From the NCBI GenBank assembly GCA_905221605.1, contig CAJNDS010002634.1, positions 1,091,546 through 1,155,545 on the forward strand: a stretch of DNA of 64,000 nt. Reading direction: 5' to 3'. A model generated the notes under the pieces. It did no database searches, was not told the DNA's origin, and was given only the letters and a program-made list of their open reading frames with translations. The stretch comes from Symbiodinium natans (taxonomy: Eukaryota; Sar; Dinophyceae; Suessiales; Symbiodiniaceae). Shown in pieces: positions 42,465 to 53,347 of this stretch. Every line of letters begins with the position of its first letter. Position 1 is the first letter of the stretch. The position numbers were made by a program, and so were the translations under genes.

Positions 42465-45400
42465 AACCCTGTCAGCGCCGGCTTTCGCTGGCATGTGGCT
42501 TGCCATCTCCCCCCCGTACTTATGTGTAGCCGTGTAACCCTAAACCCCAAACCTTAATATTCAATAATGCAATACTCCCATGAAGGTCATATGATATGAA
42601 ATACTCGTTCTATTGCAGTGTATGAGGAATATGTAGTCTTTGTGGGTAGGTGGGGGGGGTTAAATTCGGGAAGAAGGGATTACGAGGTTGGGGTTCAGCG
42701 GGCTTCAAGCGTGAGTCCGGCTCAACAAGGGCTTCAGGGTAGGGAGGTCCTAATTAAATGGCATTTTTGGCTTCAGAGTTCCCTAGAAACCCTGAACCCA
42801 ACATCGTTGGCGTGGAAACTTGGGCCATACCGCCATGATCGTGCCCACGTCCGAACCCGCATGTTTGGGGCAGCAGATCGATGAATTCTCTGATGGTTTT
42901 GACTCTTGTCTGCAGCGAAGGAACCATCGGATGGGCTGAGCTGTGCAGGTTCTTCTGCAAGGGTCCCCTAAACCCTAAACCGTAAACTTACCCTGATTCC
43001 TAAACCTCTCAACAAATGATGCAGATAGTCTGGGGAAACAAGGCCACTTAAAAAGTTCCGGGAGTCTTTTTGGAGATCCGTGCTTTGAAGCCAGGAAGAC
43101 CCCACAGGCGATGTGGACGAGGGCGTGCCCCAAAGCAGCACACAGCTTGCGTCTGTGCTGCCGGAGTGCACGTGCATTTCACGACGACTTTGTTGGTAGC
43201 AGCTAGGTGCACGGCGTTGTGACTTGTCAGCCAAGGAACAGCGAGAGCCTTGCAGACCTTGTGGCCTGCATGCAGCCCACGAGACCTGAGATCATACGCG
43301 GCATCCCTGCACACTACGCTTTGCAGCGCTGCGGTCAAGCCCTTCGCGGGCGCCCGGGGTCACTGCACCAAGTCAGCCGCGCCACGACCTGCATCAGCGA
43401 GTTCTGGTCCCACAGCTGGCACACCAGTGCTTGGATGAAGTTGTTCACCACTTGGTACTTGTACAACAGCTTTGCCGCAACTGCGATTGGAATGGCGGGT
43501 GCGCTTCTAGGCTTCATTCTAACAGTCGCAGGCGTTCTGCCGGCCACGCTGCCAGACCAAGCTATGTTCACCAATTCGCAGTGGTGCACGCTGTTGGGGA
43601 CTGCCTTCTACTATGTGCCCTTCCTGCTTTGGCGGCCGATGCATCCAATTTTCCTTGAGCCTAGGTCAAAACTCAGAGTGCTTCTGCTCAGTTTTAGGGC
43701 AGCTGCCATGTAAGCGAGTCCAGAAGCAGTTGTCTTGCCGAGGACATCATCTGCATAAACCAAGAGGACGCGATGTTGAAGGGAGAAGCGTTGATCAGCA
43801 TGGGCGCAATCTTGCACCTTGCCGCAGCTGGCTATGCTGTGGTACCCAGAGACTCCAATACCCCTTAGTTAAGGAATGTCCCGTAAACCATATCAGGAAC
43901 CCTATTAGCCAAGGAAGAGCTCGGACTCCATGCTGGTTCTTTGGGATGCCACATGGGATCCATAGTGCCGGCATTTTGCTGGCCGCCCGTGAGGCGTCTT
44001 AACTACCCTTTGCGGAGCAGGTTGACGTCGAAGCAATACCAATACCAATACCACATGGATCCGTAGATTCTGGTGTGTCTTCGAGCTGGCATCATTTGTG
44101 TGCAGCCGAGCAAAAGGCACCAGGATAAGCCAGCATCTACGCATCCGCCCGAACCTGATGGGACCTGTACTCCTCACGGGGCATGCCGGTCTTTGTGCTC
44201 TACTTCTTGGCTTCCCTCCGTTGCTGCAAGCATTTGGCGACACCAGTGTGGCAATGGTCTTGACGTTGTGCTTTGGCCTGTTGCCATGCTTCATTTGTTT
44301 AGCTCACGTTGGCCGCGCTTTCTGCCGTAGTTTGGACACGCTGCAGCAGCAACTGGCCAGCTTCAGTCTCATGAATGCCAAGTGTTCTTGTTGCGACGCA
44401 AACCATGTTGACTCCTACACGGGTCAGCGCATCCCATGCGATCGCGACGTGATGCTGCGGTGCATTGGGACTTGGTTTGGCAGCGAGGATGTCTTCCGCG
44501 ACCTCGTGCGAGGGCAATTGCGGACAGCAGTCCTCCAACAGCTGACGAACATGGGCTACCTGTACAGGCAACTTGTCGCCGCCTGCAGTCCCATAATGTG
44601 GTTGTTCTTGGACCGAACAGCAGGTCTGACTCGTTTGTCTCAGTGGTCAATAGTGGTGCAGGTGGTGTTTGATGCCTTGTCCTACTGGCTGTTGCTGCAG
44701 CTTCGTCCTTCGTGAAGTAGTGTTTCCCTTCTTCTTGTTTTTTCTGCGACATATCCTGATATATGGGAAAGCCAAGAAGTGCAGGTATGCGCATGTGTGT
44801 GCACAAAATGCAGCCAAGGATACCGAGCATCATCCTGCTGGCGCTAGCATTGGCCTACATGCTCCGCGCGAAGCGAGCGGGGTGGGCACGAGATCTGCTC
44901 TGCAGCCTAGTACCAGTAGCTGCTGCAGCATGCATCCTTGCTGGTAGCATTGCGGCGATGATTTCTATAGATATATGGCTCCTGCCGGGTATGAGCCGGG
45001 TGGCTGGCAGGATTGTGGGAACGGCTGTCTGGTCTACCTACTCAGCCTTGCTCACGCTGTCCGCCTTGTACATCTTTTGGAGGGCCAAAACATATGCCAT
45101 TCCTTGTTAAGGCCAGCTGTGCCTTGGCTGGAAAGAGGCTCGCAGCCTCGCAGCCCTGGACCTCGACCGCCTTGCGCATGCGGCTGGCGAAAGTCTGGCG
45201 AAGTTTTCTCCATTTTCTTCTCAAAACAGGGGCACGTCACGCGTTGATGCTGCAGCAACGTTCGACTCACTATAGCACGGAGGAAAATGTGCTAGGAGTA
45301 CTGCGCTGCTGGCTTGTGTGGAGCACTGCCATCGTCGCATCCTGTCACGCACTTCCAGCCGCAGCACGGGCTACAAGAAAAGGATTGCTGCGCGCGCTGC

Positions 45401-45490
45401 GAGAGATTACAGGTGAATTGTCAGAAACGTGAGACATTGTTGAACCCTGTCGGGTCCTTCCCCGTACTTTCGGGTTGAGCTTGCGCTTTA
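42465..45490 (+). repeat. Segmental tandem duplication, copy 1
   Basis: Aligns with 47075-50500 over most of its length (offset about 4.75-4.93 kb). The shared left edge is GTCAGCGCCGGC, which in copy 2 directly abuts a (CCCTAAA)n array. The shared right part continues through CTTTCGGGTTGAGCTTGCGC. Confidence 0.85.
43207..45110 (+). pseudogene. Membrane protein with TIR-like motif, copy 1, probably degenerate
   Basis: Exons 43207-43664 (SHSWHTSAW; hydrophobic AIGMAGALLGFILTVAG and LLGTAFYYVPFLLW), 43730-43826 (EDIICINQED), 43909-44711 (four hydrophobic segments) and 44819-45110 (hydrophobic, stop TAA). Introns are 65 nt (GT-AG), 82 nt (GC-AG) and 107 nt (GT-AG). The SHSW ... CINQ ... LVLW ... 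RRFWCVFELA order is a common dinoflagellate multi-pass family with a TIR-like core; function unknown. Compared with copy 2, a 102-bp insertion (43949-44050) breaks the LVLWDTTW motif and an upstream conserved segment (42830-43000) has a 2-nt shift and a telomere block, so this copy is probably non-functional. Confidence 0.6.
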
Positions 45491-46084
45491 GCGGCGCAGG
45501 GTTCAGCTTGCAAGGGACATGTCGTGGATTTCAGTTTCCCTTTCAAAAATCCGTAGACATCTGTACGAGACCACCGTCACGACGACCAAGATCAATCCTC
45601 GTAACTATGCAGTGCAAATAGCAGTAGCAGCACCTACTTGGAGGTTCATGGGAAGTTATAAGTGGGGTTATAAGTAGGGCAACTACACTTATAGCTGGCT
45701 ATGACCCTTGAGGCGCCGAAGTCACATCTTCGTGCTTTCTAGATCTTTCGCAAACCCCTTAATAGAAGGGCATAGAAGGGGCGTCGTGTGTACTTCTTTT
45801 CACTGGCGAAAATAGGTGCTACGCAGTTACTGCCCGCAGAAGCTCCTTCAGAACCCTAAACCCCTACAAGGAGGGACCCCCTTGCGAAACTAACTGTAGT
45901 TAAGGGACTTATAACACTCTTATAACCTAATTTCGGATCCTTAGAACCCAATTTAGGGCTCCGATAGCTCTACTTGTAACTAGGGGGCCCCTCCTTGTAG
46001 GGGAGTGAGTTGAAGCCGCTGTTGCCAGGGTTGAGGGTCTCTAGGGCTCCTAGGGTTTAAGGTCCCTGGTTGACTGCCCAAGCC
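45140..46084. other. 3' part of duplicated unit and intergenic repeats
   Basis: 45170-45432 is conserved with copy 2 (LAKVWRS, KGLLRALRE) but the frame differs between copies. Then family-3 (45633-45710) and family-5 (45866-46004) elements. No further gene was supported. Confidence 0.5.
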
Positions 46085-46165
46085 CGGATGCAGTAGGGTT
46101 TAGGGTGTAGGGTTTAGGGTTTAGGGTTTAGGGTTTAGGGTTTAGGGTTTAGGGTTTAGGGGTGT
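46085..46165. repeat. (TTTAGGG)n array
   Basis: About ten TTTAGGG units. Confidence 0.9.
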
Positions 46166-46251
46166 GCATGCAGGCACCTCGCAGCAAGGAGCAAGAAAGG
46201 AACCAGCGGATCTCCTGAGCACTCCCGAGCTGACCGCCCACGTTCATTACC

Positions 46252-46434
46252 AGGGCGGGCTATTAGGCCTTTTAACCCTAAACCCTAAACCCTAAACCCT
46301 AAACCCTAAACCCTAAACCCTAAACCCTAAACCCTAAACCCTAAACCCTAAACCCTAAACCCTAAACCCTAAACCCTAAACCCTAACCCTAAACCCTAAT
46401 CACTAGCATCAACCCCATACAGGGCCTTTGTAAG
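46252..46434. repeat. Family-4 element split by (CCCTAAA)n
   Basis: CCAGGGCGGGCTATTAGGCCTTTTAA runs into about 19 CCCTAAA units (46264-46398), after which the element resumes (TCACTAGCATCAACCCC ... GGGCCTTTGTAAG). The matching right end AGCCCATCCTGG is at 46930-46941, after a further 475-bp insertion. Confidence 0.85.
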
Positions 46435-47075
46435 TTGTTGGCCAGCGTGCTGCGAAGTCCCTGGTCGTTTCCTTGCTTTTGGGCGTTTTCCTTCGTTTCT
46501 TTCGGGTTTTCCTTCGGTTTGCAGGGGGGGGGGGGGGGGAGGGATAAGAACGTCGTTCATATTGCGTCCATGCCCAAAACACTGTTATCTGAAGCGTTTT
46601 CGGCTTTTTGTACAACATACTGCACAAGAATGTGGATCAAGAAAGTCTCACAAGCGTCCATGCCTAAAAACACTGGTATTTACAGCGTTCGTATGCCCAA
46701 AACACTTGCGGGCCAAGCAACCTTGCACTAACACATCCCAAGCATGCTGTCCCAAAAAGCATAGCTTCACTAAAAACTCCCAACCATGCTGTCCCGAATA
46801 GTTTTGGAACCCGCCAAAACAGCTTTTCTGCTCCGCACCACACCGTGCCAGTACGAACGGCGTGTCGGAAAGAGCCCGCGCCCCAGGGAAAATACAGCGC
46901 GTAAACCAAGTAGTTATGGGGTATCATAGCCCATCCTGGTACCATGACTACGTGGTGGGGAGGTTTTGCTGACTTTAGGGTTTAGGGTGTAGGGTGAAAC
47001 CCTAAACCCTAAACCCTAAACCCTAAACCCTAAACCCTAAACCCTAAACCCTAAACCCTAAACCCTAAACCGTCT
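46435..47075. other. Intergenic insertion with CATGCC/AAACACT repeats
   Basis: 46570-46800 has recurring (T/C)CCATGCC(C/T)AAAACACT-like units. A poly-G lies at 46525-46540. The + and - ORFs here (up to 98 codons) look spurious. CCCTAAA array at 47000-47072. Confidence 0.5.
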
Positions 47076-47126
47076 GTCAGCGCCGGCATTCGTTGGGCAT
47101 GCGGGCTTCCAGGAGCGAGTGAGTAA

Positions 47127-47159
<33 letters not shown>

Positions 47160-50100
47160 ACATAGGGGTCGGAATAATTATCACTCCCTAATGGTCCCTT
47201 TATAAATACACTATAATAGCCCCCAAAAACCCTATTCTAATTATTCAGGCCCCTATATTACACCCCCCCTAGTACTAAATACTCCCATTGTAGTTATGTG
47301 TCAGCCTAAACTCTAAACCTTAATATTCAATACGCCCAGGAAAGTCGCATTGTATTGAATACTTCCATCACAGTCATTATACTCCAGTGTATGAGGAATA
47401 TGTAGTATTAGGGGTAGGTGAGGGGGGCTTTTCGGGGGGAAGGGATTACAAGGTTGGGATTCGAGTTTCAGACCTGAGTCCCCCTCTGCTACAAGGTTCA
47501 ACAAGGGCTGCAGGATACAGAGGCCAGCTTCAGCAAGAAGCTAAACTGTTCTTTTTGGTTTCAGCATTCCCCTAAGCCCGGAACCCAACATCGTTGGCGT
47601 GGCAACTTGGGCCATACCGCCATGATCGTGCCGGAGATCGAAGCTGAAAACTTGGTCTTGGGGAAGCAGATCGATGAACTCTTTGAGGGCGCTGACTCTT
47701 GTCTGCAGCGCGGGAACCGTTGGGCTGAGTGTTGCAGGTTCTTCTACAAGGATCCTCCACAAGAAAGATGCAGATAGTCTAGAGTCTGGGGGCACAAGGC
47801 CACTTAAAGAGTTCCGGGAATCTTTGGAGATCCGTGCTTTGAAGCCAGGAAGACCCCACAGGCGACGTGGACGAGGGCGTGCCCCAGAGCAGCACACAGC
47901 TTGCGTCTGCGCCACGTGCATTTCACGACGACTTTGTTGAGTAGCTAGGTGCACGGCGTTGTGACTTGTGGGTTGATCTGTGTGGAGTGGTTCCAGCCAA
48001 GGTACAGCGAGAACCTTGCAGACCTTGTGGCCTGCATGCAGCCCACGAGACCTGAGATCATACGCGGCGTCCCTGCACACTACGCTTTGCAGCGCTGCGG
48101 TCAAGCCCTTCGCGGGCACCCGGGGTCACTGCACCAAGTCAGCCGCGCTACGACCTGCATCAGCGAGTTCTGGTCCCACAGCTGGCACACCAGTGCTTGG
48201 ATGAAGTTGTTCACCACTTGGTACTTGTACAACAGCTTTGCCGCAACTGCGATTGGAATGGCGGGTGCGCTTCTAGGCTTCATTCTAACAGTCGCAGACA
48301 TTCTGCCCGCCACGCTGCCAGACCAAGCTAGTTTCACCAGTTCGCAGTGGTGCATGCTGTTGGGGACTGCCTTCTACTATGTGCCCTTCCTGCTTTGGCG
48401 GCCGACGCGTCTGATTTTCTTCGAGCCTAGGTCAAAACTCAGATTGCTTGTGCACAGTTTTGGGGCAGCTGCCATGTAAGCAAGTCCAGAAGCAGTTGTG
48501 TTGCCGAGGACATCATCTGCATAAACCAAGAGGACGCGATGTTGAAGGGAGAAGCGTTGATCAGCATGGGCGCAATCTTGCACCTTGCCGCAGCGAGCAG
48601 TTGGTTACGCTGGAAACAATGGAATGTCGGTTTCAGTACGCAAAGCATGACGAGTCGGAAGGCTAGGAATTAGCAGGATTCCAACCAAGCGTCGCCCAGG
48701 CCCAGAAATTCTTGTCATCTTCTTTCGAACTGTCACGGTAGGAATCCTCAATCGCCTGCGTCGTCCCGTGTGTTCAATTGGCTGGGGTGGTGCTCCATAT
48801 GGGTCGCGGGTTCTAGGATGCAGGGGTCGACTCCTGAAGGCCAGGCTCCTAAAAGCATGCGAGCATTTTAAGAACAGCGGTTGTTTGATGTACAGGATGT
48901 TGCAGAGTAGCATACGAGGCTGGCCTTGCATCAGCCAAGGAAGAGCTCGGACTCCATGCTGGTTCTTTGGGACACCACATGGATCCGTAGATTCTGGTGT
49001 GTCTTCGAGCTGGCATCATTTGTGTGCAGCCGAGCGAAAGGCACCAGGATAAGCCAGCATCTACGCATCCGCCCGAACCTGATGGGACCTGTACTCCTCA
49101 CGGGGCATGCCGGTCTTTGTGCTCTACTTCTTGGCTTCCCGCCGTTGCTATTAGCATTTGGCGACACCAGTGTGGCAATGGTCTTGACGTTGTCCCTTGG
49201 TCTGTTGCCATGCTTCGTTTGTTTAGCTCACATCGGCCGCGCTTTCTGCTGTAGTTTGGACACGCTGCAGCAGCAACTGGCCAGCTTCAGTCTCACGAAT
49301 GCCAAGTGTACTTGTTGCGACGCAAACCATGTGGACTCCTACACGGGTCAGCGCATCCCATGCGATCGCGACGTGATGCTGCGCTGCATTGGGACCTGGT
49401 TTGGCAGCGAGGATATCTTCCGCGACCTCGTGCGAGGGCAATTGCGGACAGCAGTCCTCCAACAGCTGACGAGCATGGGTTACCTGTACAGGCAACTTGT
49501 CGCCGCCTGCAGTCCCATAATGTGGTTGTTCTTGGACCGAACAGCAGGTCTGACTCGTTTGTCTCAGTGGTCAATAGTGGTGCAGGTGGTGTTTCATGCC
49601 TTGTCCTACTGGCTGTTGCTGCAGCTTCGTCCTTCGTGAAGTAGTGTTTCTCTTCTGCTTGTTTTTACTGCGACATATCGTGATTTAGGGCAATGCCACG
49701 AAGTGCAGGTAGGCGCATGTGTGTGTGTGCACAAAATGCAGCCAAGGATACCGAGCATCATTATGTTGGCAATAACATTGGCCTACATGCTTCGCACGAA
49801 GCGAGAGGGGTGGGCACGAGATTTGCTCTGCAGCCTTGTACCAGTAGCTGCTGCAGCATGCATCCTTGCTGTTAGCATTGCAGCTATGATGTTTATAGAT
49901 ATATGGCTCCTGCCGGGTATGAGCATGGTGGCTGGCAGAATTGTGGCAACGGCTGTCTGGTCTACCTACTCAGCCTTGCTCACGCTGTCCGCCTTGTACA
50001 TCTTTTGGAGAGCCAAAACATATGCCATTCCTTGTTAAGGCCAGCTGTGCCTTGGCTGGAAAGAATCTCGCAGCCTCGCAGCCTGGACCTTGACCGCCTT

Positions 50101-50500
50101 GCGCATGCGGCTGGCGAAAGTCTGGCGAAGCATTCTCCATTTTCTTCACCATGTCTCAACACAGGGGCATGTCACGCAGTTTGGCAGCAACATTTGACTC
50201 ACCAGCACTGAGAAAAGGTGTTCATAGGAGTACTGCGCTGACGGCTTGTGTGGAGCATTGGCCATCGACGCAGCCTGTTAATACACTTCCGGCCGCAGCA
50301 CAGGCTGCAAGAAAAGGACTGCTGCGCGCACTTCGGGAGTTGGGATTGTTGAGGTGCTCCGAGAAACTACATAAACCCTAAACCCTAAACCCTAAACCGT
50401 AAACCCTAAATTTTCAGAAACATGAGCCCTGTAGGGGTCCCTGCAGTCCTTGCCCATACTTTCGGGTTGAGCTTGCGCTTTAGGGGTTTGAGTTTCCCTT
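47075..50500 (+). repeat. Segmental tandem duplication, copy 2
   Basis: See copy 1 at 42465-45490. The left boundary coincides with the end of a (CCCTAAA)n array. It carries a CCCTAAA insertion (about 50370-50407) absent from copy 1. Confidence 0.85.
47949..50038 (+). CDS. Multi-pass membrane protein with TIR-like motif, copy 2
   Basis: Exons about 47949-48430 (SHSWHTSAWMKLFTTW; two hydrophobic segments), 48496-48592 (EDIICINQEDAMLKGEALIS), 48935-49635 (intact LVLWDTTWIRRFWCVFELA, then hydrophobic segments AGLCALLLGFPPLL, AMVLTLSLGLLPCFVCLAH, LVAACSPIMWLFL, QVVFHALSYWLLLQL) and 49747-50038 (ALLTLSALYIFW, stop TAA). Introns are 65 (GT-AG), 342 (GC-AG) and 111 nt; the frame is kept throughout. 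An upstream segment from ATG 47622 (MIVPEIEAENLVLGKQIDEL) is conserved and may be exon 1, but its join is unresolved. The family is common in dinoflagellates; role unknown, perhaps signalling at a membrane (inference). The alternative 3' extension to 50381 is uncertain. Confidence 0.7.
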
Positions 50501-50552
50501 TCAAAGTCCTCAGACATCTGTGAGAGCTCTGCCAGCTCTATATTGATTCCAG

Positions 50553-51059
50553 CAACTGCGTCGACATGAGAAGAAAAGATTTTCCAGGCTCCAAGACAGG
50601 GCAGGATTGGTGAGTTAGTTGTGCTGCCTGCTGTGAAAAGGAGATTAGGGAATACATTCAACCACGCGCTGCACGTGGCAGTTTTTGAAGTGCGAGACTC
50701 GAAAGCTACACCACTACTTATCAACCCCAGTCAGTTGCACTCCCATGTGCTTCTAGCATAGCTTATAGCTTATAGGCATTTGCTCCCAGGCTCCAATGCA
50801 TCTTTTTGTGGCAGACCTTGGTAAGATCACGGCCGACAGCACAGTGTTCCAATGTTGCACAAGGCCATGGAAAGTCACGCAAACCTCTCCCATCCCCAAA
50901 TCGGCCGAAGCCCTTGAGTCTCCGAGCGTTGAGAAGCCTCCGAGCTCAGGAAATGGTGTGCCTGTGCAGTACGCAGCCTGGCCTCAGCAACTGATTCACC
51001 TTTCGAGCGTCGACCGCGCGTGTGGGGTTTATGCGTTCAAAAACAGCCCAAATTCGTAG
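50553..51059 (+). CDS. Two-exon gene end, product unknown
   Basis: 50553-50609 (QLRRHEKKRFSRLQDRAGL, donor GTGAGT) and about 50787-51059 (MHLFVADLGKITADSTVFQC, then Pro/Ser-rich, then QQLIHLSSVDRACGVYAF, TAG at 51057). A - strand ORF over 50392-50724 also looks plausible, but it lacks splice or start support and opposes the direction of all neighbours. It may be the tail of the copy-2 gene. Confidence 0.5.
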
Positions 51060-51073
51060 GGGGTTGTAGGTTT

Positions 51074-51150
51074 GTATGTTCCCCCCTTTTTCTAACAGTC
51101 CTTCATGGGGATTATATTAAGGATTGTTAGTATAAGGGGGAACATCCCAA
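51074..51150. repeat. Family-1 element, left end eroded
   Basis: ATGTTCCCCCC ... CTAACAGTCCTTCA ... GGATTGTTAGTATAAG ... GGGAACATCCCAA; the leading TTGGG is lost. Confidence 0.8.
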
Positions 51151-51210
51151 TTTCTAGGCTTTCAAAATTCCAAGTCAGGTTTTTTTTTCTCGGTCACCTG
51201 CCTAGCTGAC

Positions 51211-53347
51211 GTCACAGATGCACTGCAGCGCAGCTCGCTTGCAGGAGCGCCGGTCTCTGCTTCTGGCAAGGAAGGCCCTCCTAGGGGAACAGATGAACCC
51301 CAATTGGCGGGGTCCAAAACATTGAAAGCCCTGCTAAGGTATATGAACCACAAGCCCTTTTAGGGTTCGTTTGGTCCCCAAGGCAGGGGCGAAGTTCAGG
51401 CAGTGGAGTTGAGAGTCGCGACGGTTGCAGCGAGTGAGAGAGAGGGAGAAGTGGCCAGCGCGGTTGGCTCTCGTCTTCTGTGAAAGGGGCGGGAGTCAAA
51501 GGGTTGCAGAAGAACAATAGGCAGTTGACAGAGGCCAGAGACCGACAGAGAGAGAGAGAGATAGACAGAGGTAACAAGCAACAACAAGAAAACAGCGCAA
51601 CGAGAGAGAGATGGGGCATTGGTCCACGATGTCTTGTGTCTGATGTATTCACTGCCGCCGCTGTCATTCCCTTTTCCTAGGTGGGCATATCTCTTTTCTT
51701 TTTTTAAATGCCTTATTGGGTTTAAGAGGATCATATTTAGGAATATTGTTCATGTGGTTTTAAGGGCCATCCTAGTTTCTGTCTCGCACATGACTTTTTG
51801 TGGCAGCACCTGGGGCGTCATGGTTATTCCAATGAGTATGCATCGGATTAAGGTCCTGCAACCTTATAAACCCAAACCCTAAACGCTAGGCCCTAAACCC
51901 TAAACAGACCAACGGACCTTGCCTGTCTTGTGCGAGAGTGAGCGACTAAACCCGAAACCCTAAAGCCTAAACCCGAAACCCTAAACCCCAAACCCTAAGC
52001 CCTTAGCCCTTAACCCTAAACCCTAAACTCAAGCATGGTCACTTGCAGACCTCCAGCTCGCCCAAGGGTGCGGCTGTGTTAGGAATGGCAGCCTCCTCCT
52101 GCCGACCCGGACACCAAAAACTGTCAAGCCGAAACCCTGAAACAGAACACCGCATGCCGCCGATAAAGGTTTGTTTCAGGGTTTTGTGGGTTTTTCTTAA
52201 TAGCTGAATGAGCACACTTTACACTTTTGGATACTGTAATCCCCTATAGAACTGAAAGTGTACATTTTTTTGGGGGGATTATGAGCTCAGCAACTCAGAT
52301 GTTGCCTAGACCCGAGAGCCCTCTGACTCAGGTATGTCCAGCTTTGGCTCGCAATGACGGCTTCATGCCTGCTCCACCCGGCGGCACCATGATCAAGGTA
52401 GCAGGAAGGCCCTTCAATGTCATACCAGGGAGACTTGGCAACTGGATACTATTTGTTTGGACATTTATCAGACAATTTTGTTAGACATGTTTTAGACATG
52501 ACAATCGCAATAATGTAGTTTCAGGCACCATCCCCAAACCAAAAAACGTTTCGGGGCTCCACCGCTACCAGGCTCCATACCGCGTAGACATCGATCCTAG
52601 CATCGAAGATTCTGTCGCATTGTTAGGATCTATATCTACTCGACATAGAGGTTGGTAACAGTGGGCGCAACATTCACAAAACCTTGGTGCGGCTGCATCA
52701 GACCATATAAGCATGAAAAAAGGCCTGTATATACATAGCTCAAGTTGAGGATGTGGTTGAAGCTGAATATGGCACATCGAACTCACCGAACCCGACCCCG
52801 TACAGTGAGCGTGCAGCTGTGACGTGCAGAGTGCTTATTCCACATGCCTCCATTGAAGCCCCAATCAAGTGCAGCACTGGCAAATGACCATCAGCCCATC
52901 AGCCGAGGAAGAGCTATATGATCAAGAAGGCCCGCGACCCAAACCGGGCTCAACATGCCTTCATGAACCTGCTCTCCACTTCCAAGGCCGCTCGGCTTGC
53001 CTCGTCCGGTTCACTTTTGCAGACCATGTCGGCGAACAACCGCTTCATGCTAGAAAAAACGCGGTGATGTCGTATGTGAAAGGTACATATACGAATTCTG
53101 ACGGCATGCAAGTGTCAGTGGGTTGATATACCAGGTGGCCCTGCAGACCCTGGAATGCCCCAACCCTACGAGCAAACCTGCTCTACACCCCTTAACCCTA
53201 AACCCTAAACTCTAAACCCTCAACTCTAAACCCTATACCCTCCACCGGCAACAGCTGCAGGCCCACGCCTCACCGTCGCTGTACGACGAGCTGCCCCCCT
53301 GCCGCACCATGCCCGTGCTCAGGGCCCCAGTGGAGTACCAAAAGTAG
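51211..53347 (+). CDS. Multi-exon gene end, product unknown
   Basis: Exons about 51211-51280 (VTDALQRSSLAGAPVSASGK), 51400-51479 (AVELRVATVAASEREGEVAS), about 51509-51680 (NNRQLTEARDRQREREIDRG, coiled-coil-like), 51776-51852 (VSHMTFCGSTWGVMVIPMSM), 52049-52168 (AAVLGMAASSCRPGHQKLSS), 52332-52397 (VCPALARNDGFMPAPPGGTM; may run on to TAG-like stop 52484), 52525-52583 (TIPKPKNVSGLHRYQAPYR), 52908-53063 (SYMIKKARDPNRAQHAFMNL) and 53255-53347 (LQAHASPSLYDELPPCRTMP, TAG at 53345). 51776 to 52397 is phase-perfect. Introns contain family-2, family-8 and family-6 elements. No family was recognised. Confidence 0.6.
51717..51775. repeat. Family-8 repeat ending in a 3' splice site
   Basis: GGGTTTAAGAGGATCATATT ... 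TTAAGGGCCATCCTAG, immediately followed by an exon. Relatives at 33391-33460 and 37493-37555. Confidence 0.7.
52190..52300. repeat. Family-6 element without telomere block
   Basis: TTAATAGCTGAATGAGCACAC ... CTATAGAACTGAAAGTGTAC ... GAGCTCAGCAACTCAG. It lies inside the phase-0 intron 52169-52331. Compare 21268-21420. Confidence 0.85.

Noticed and set aside
50392..50724. 110-residue - strand ORF
   Set aside because: Plausible composition, but it opposes all neighbours, includes the telomere block at its end, and the + strand has an exon with a GTGAGT donor here.
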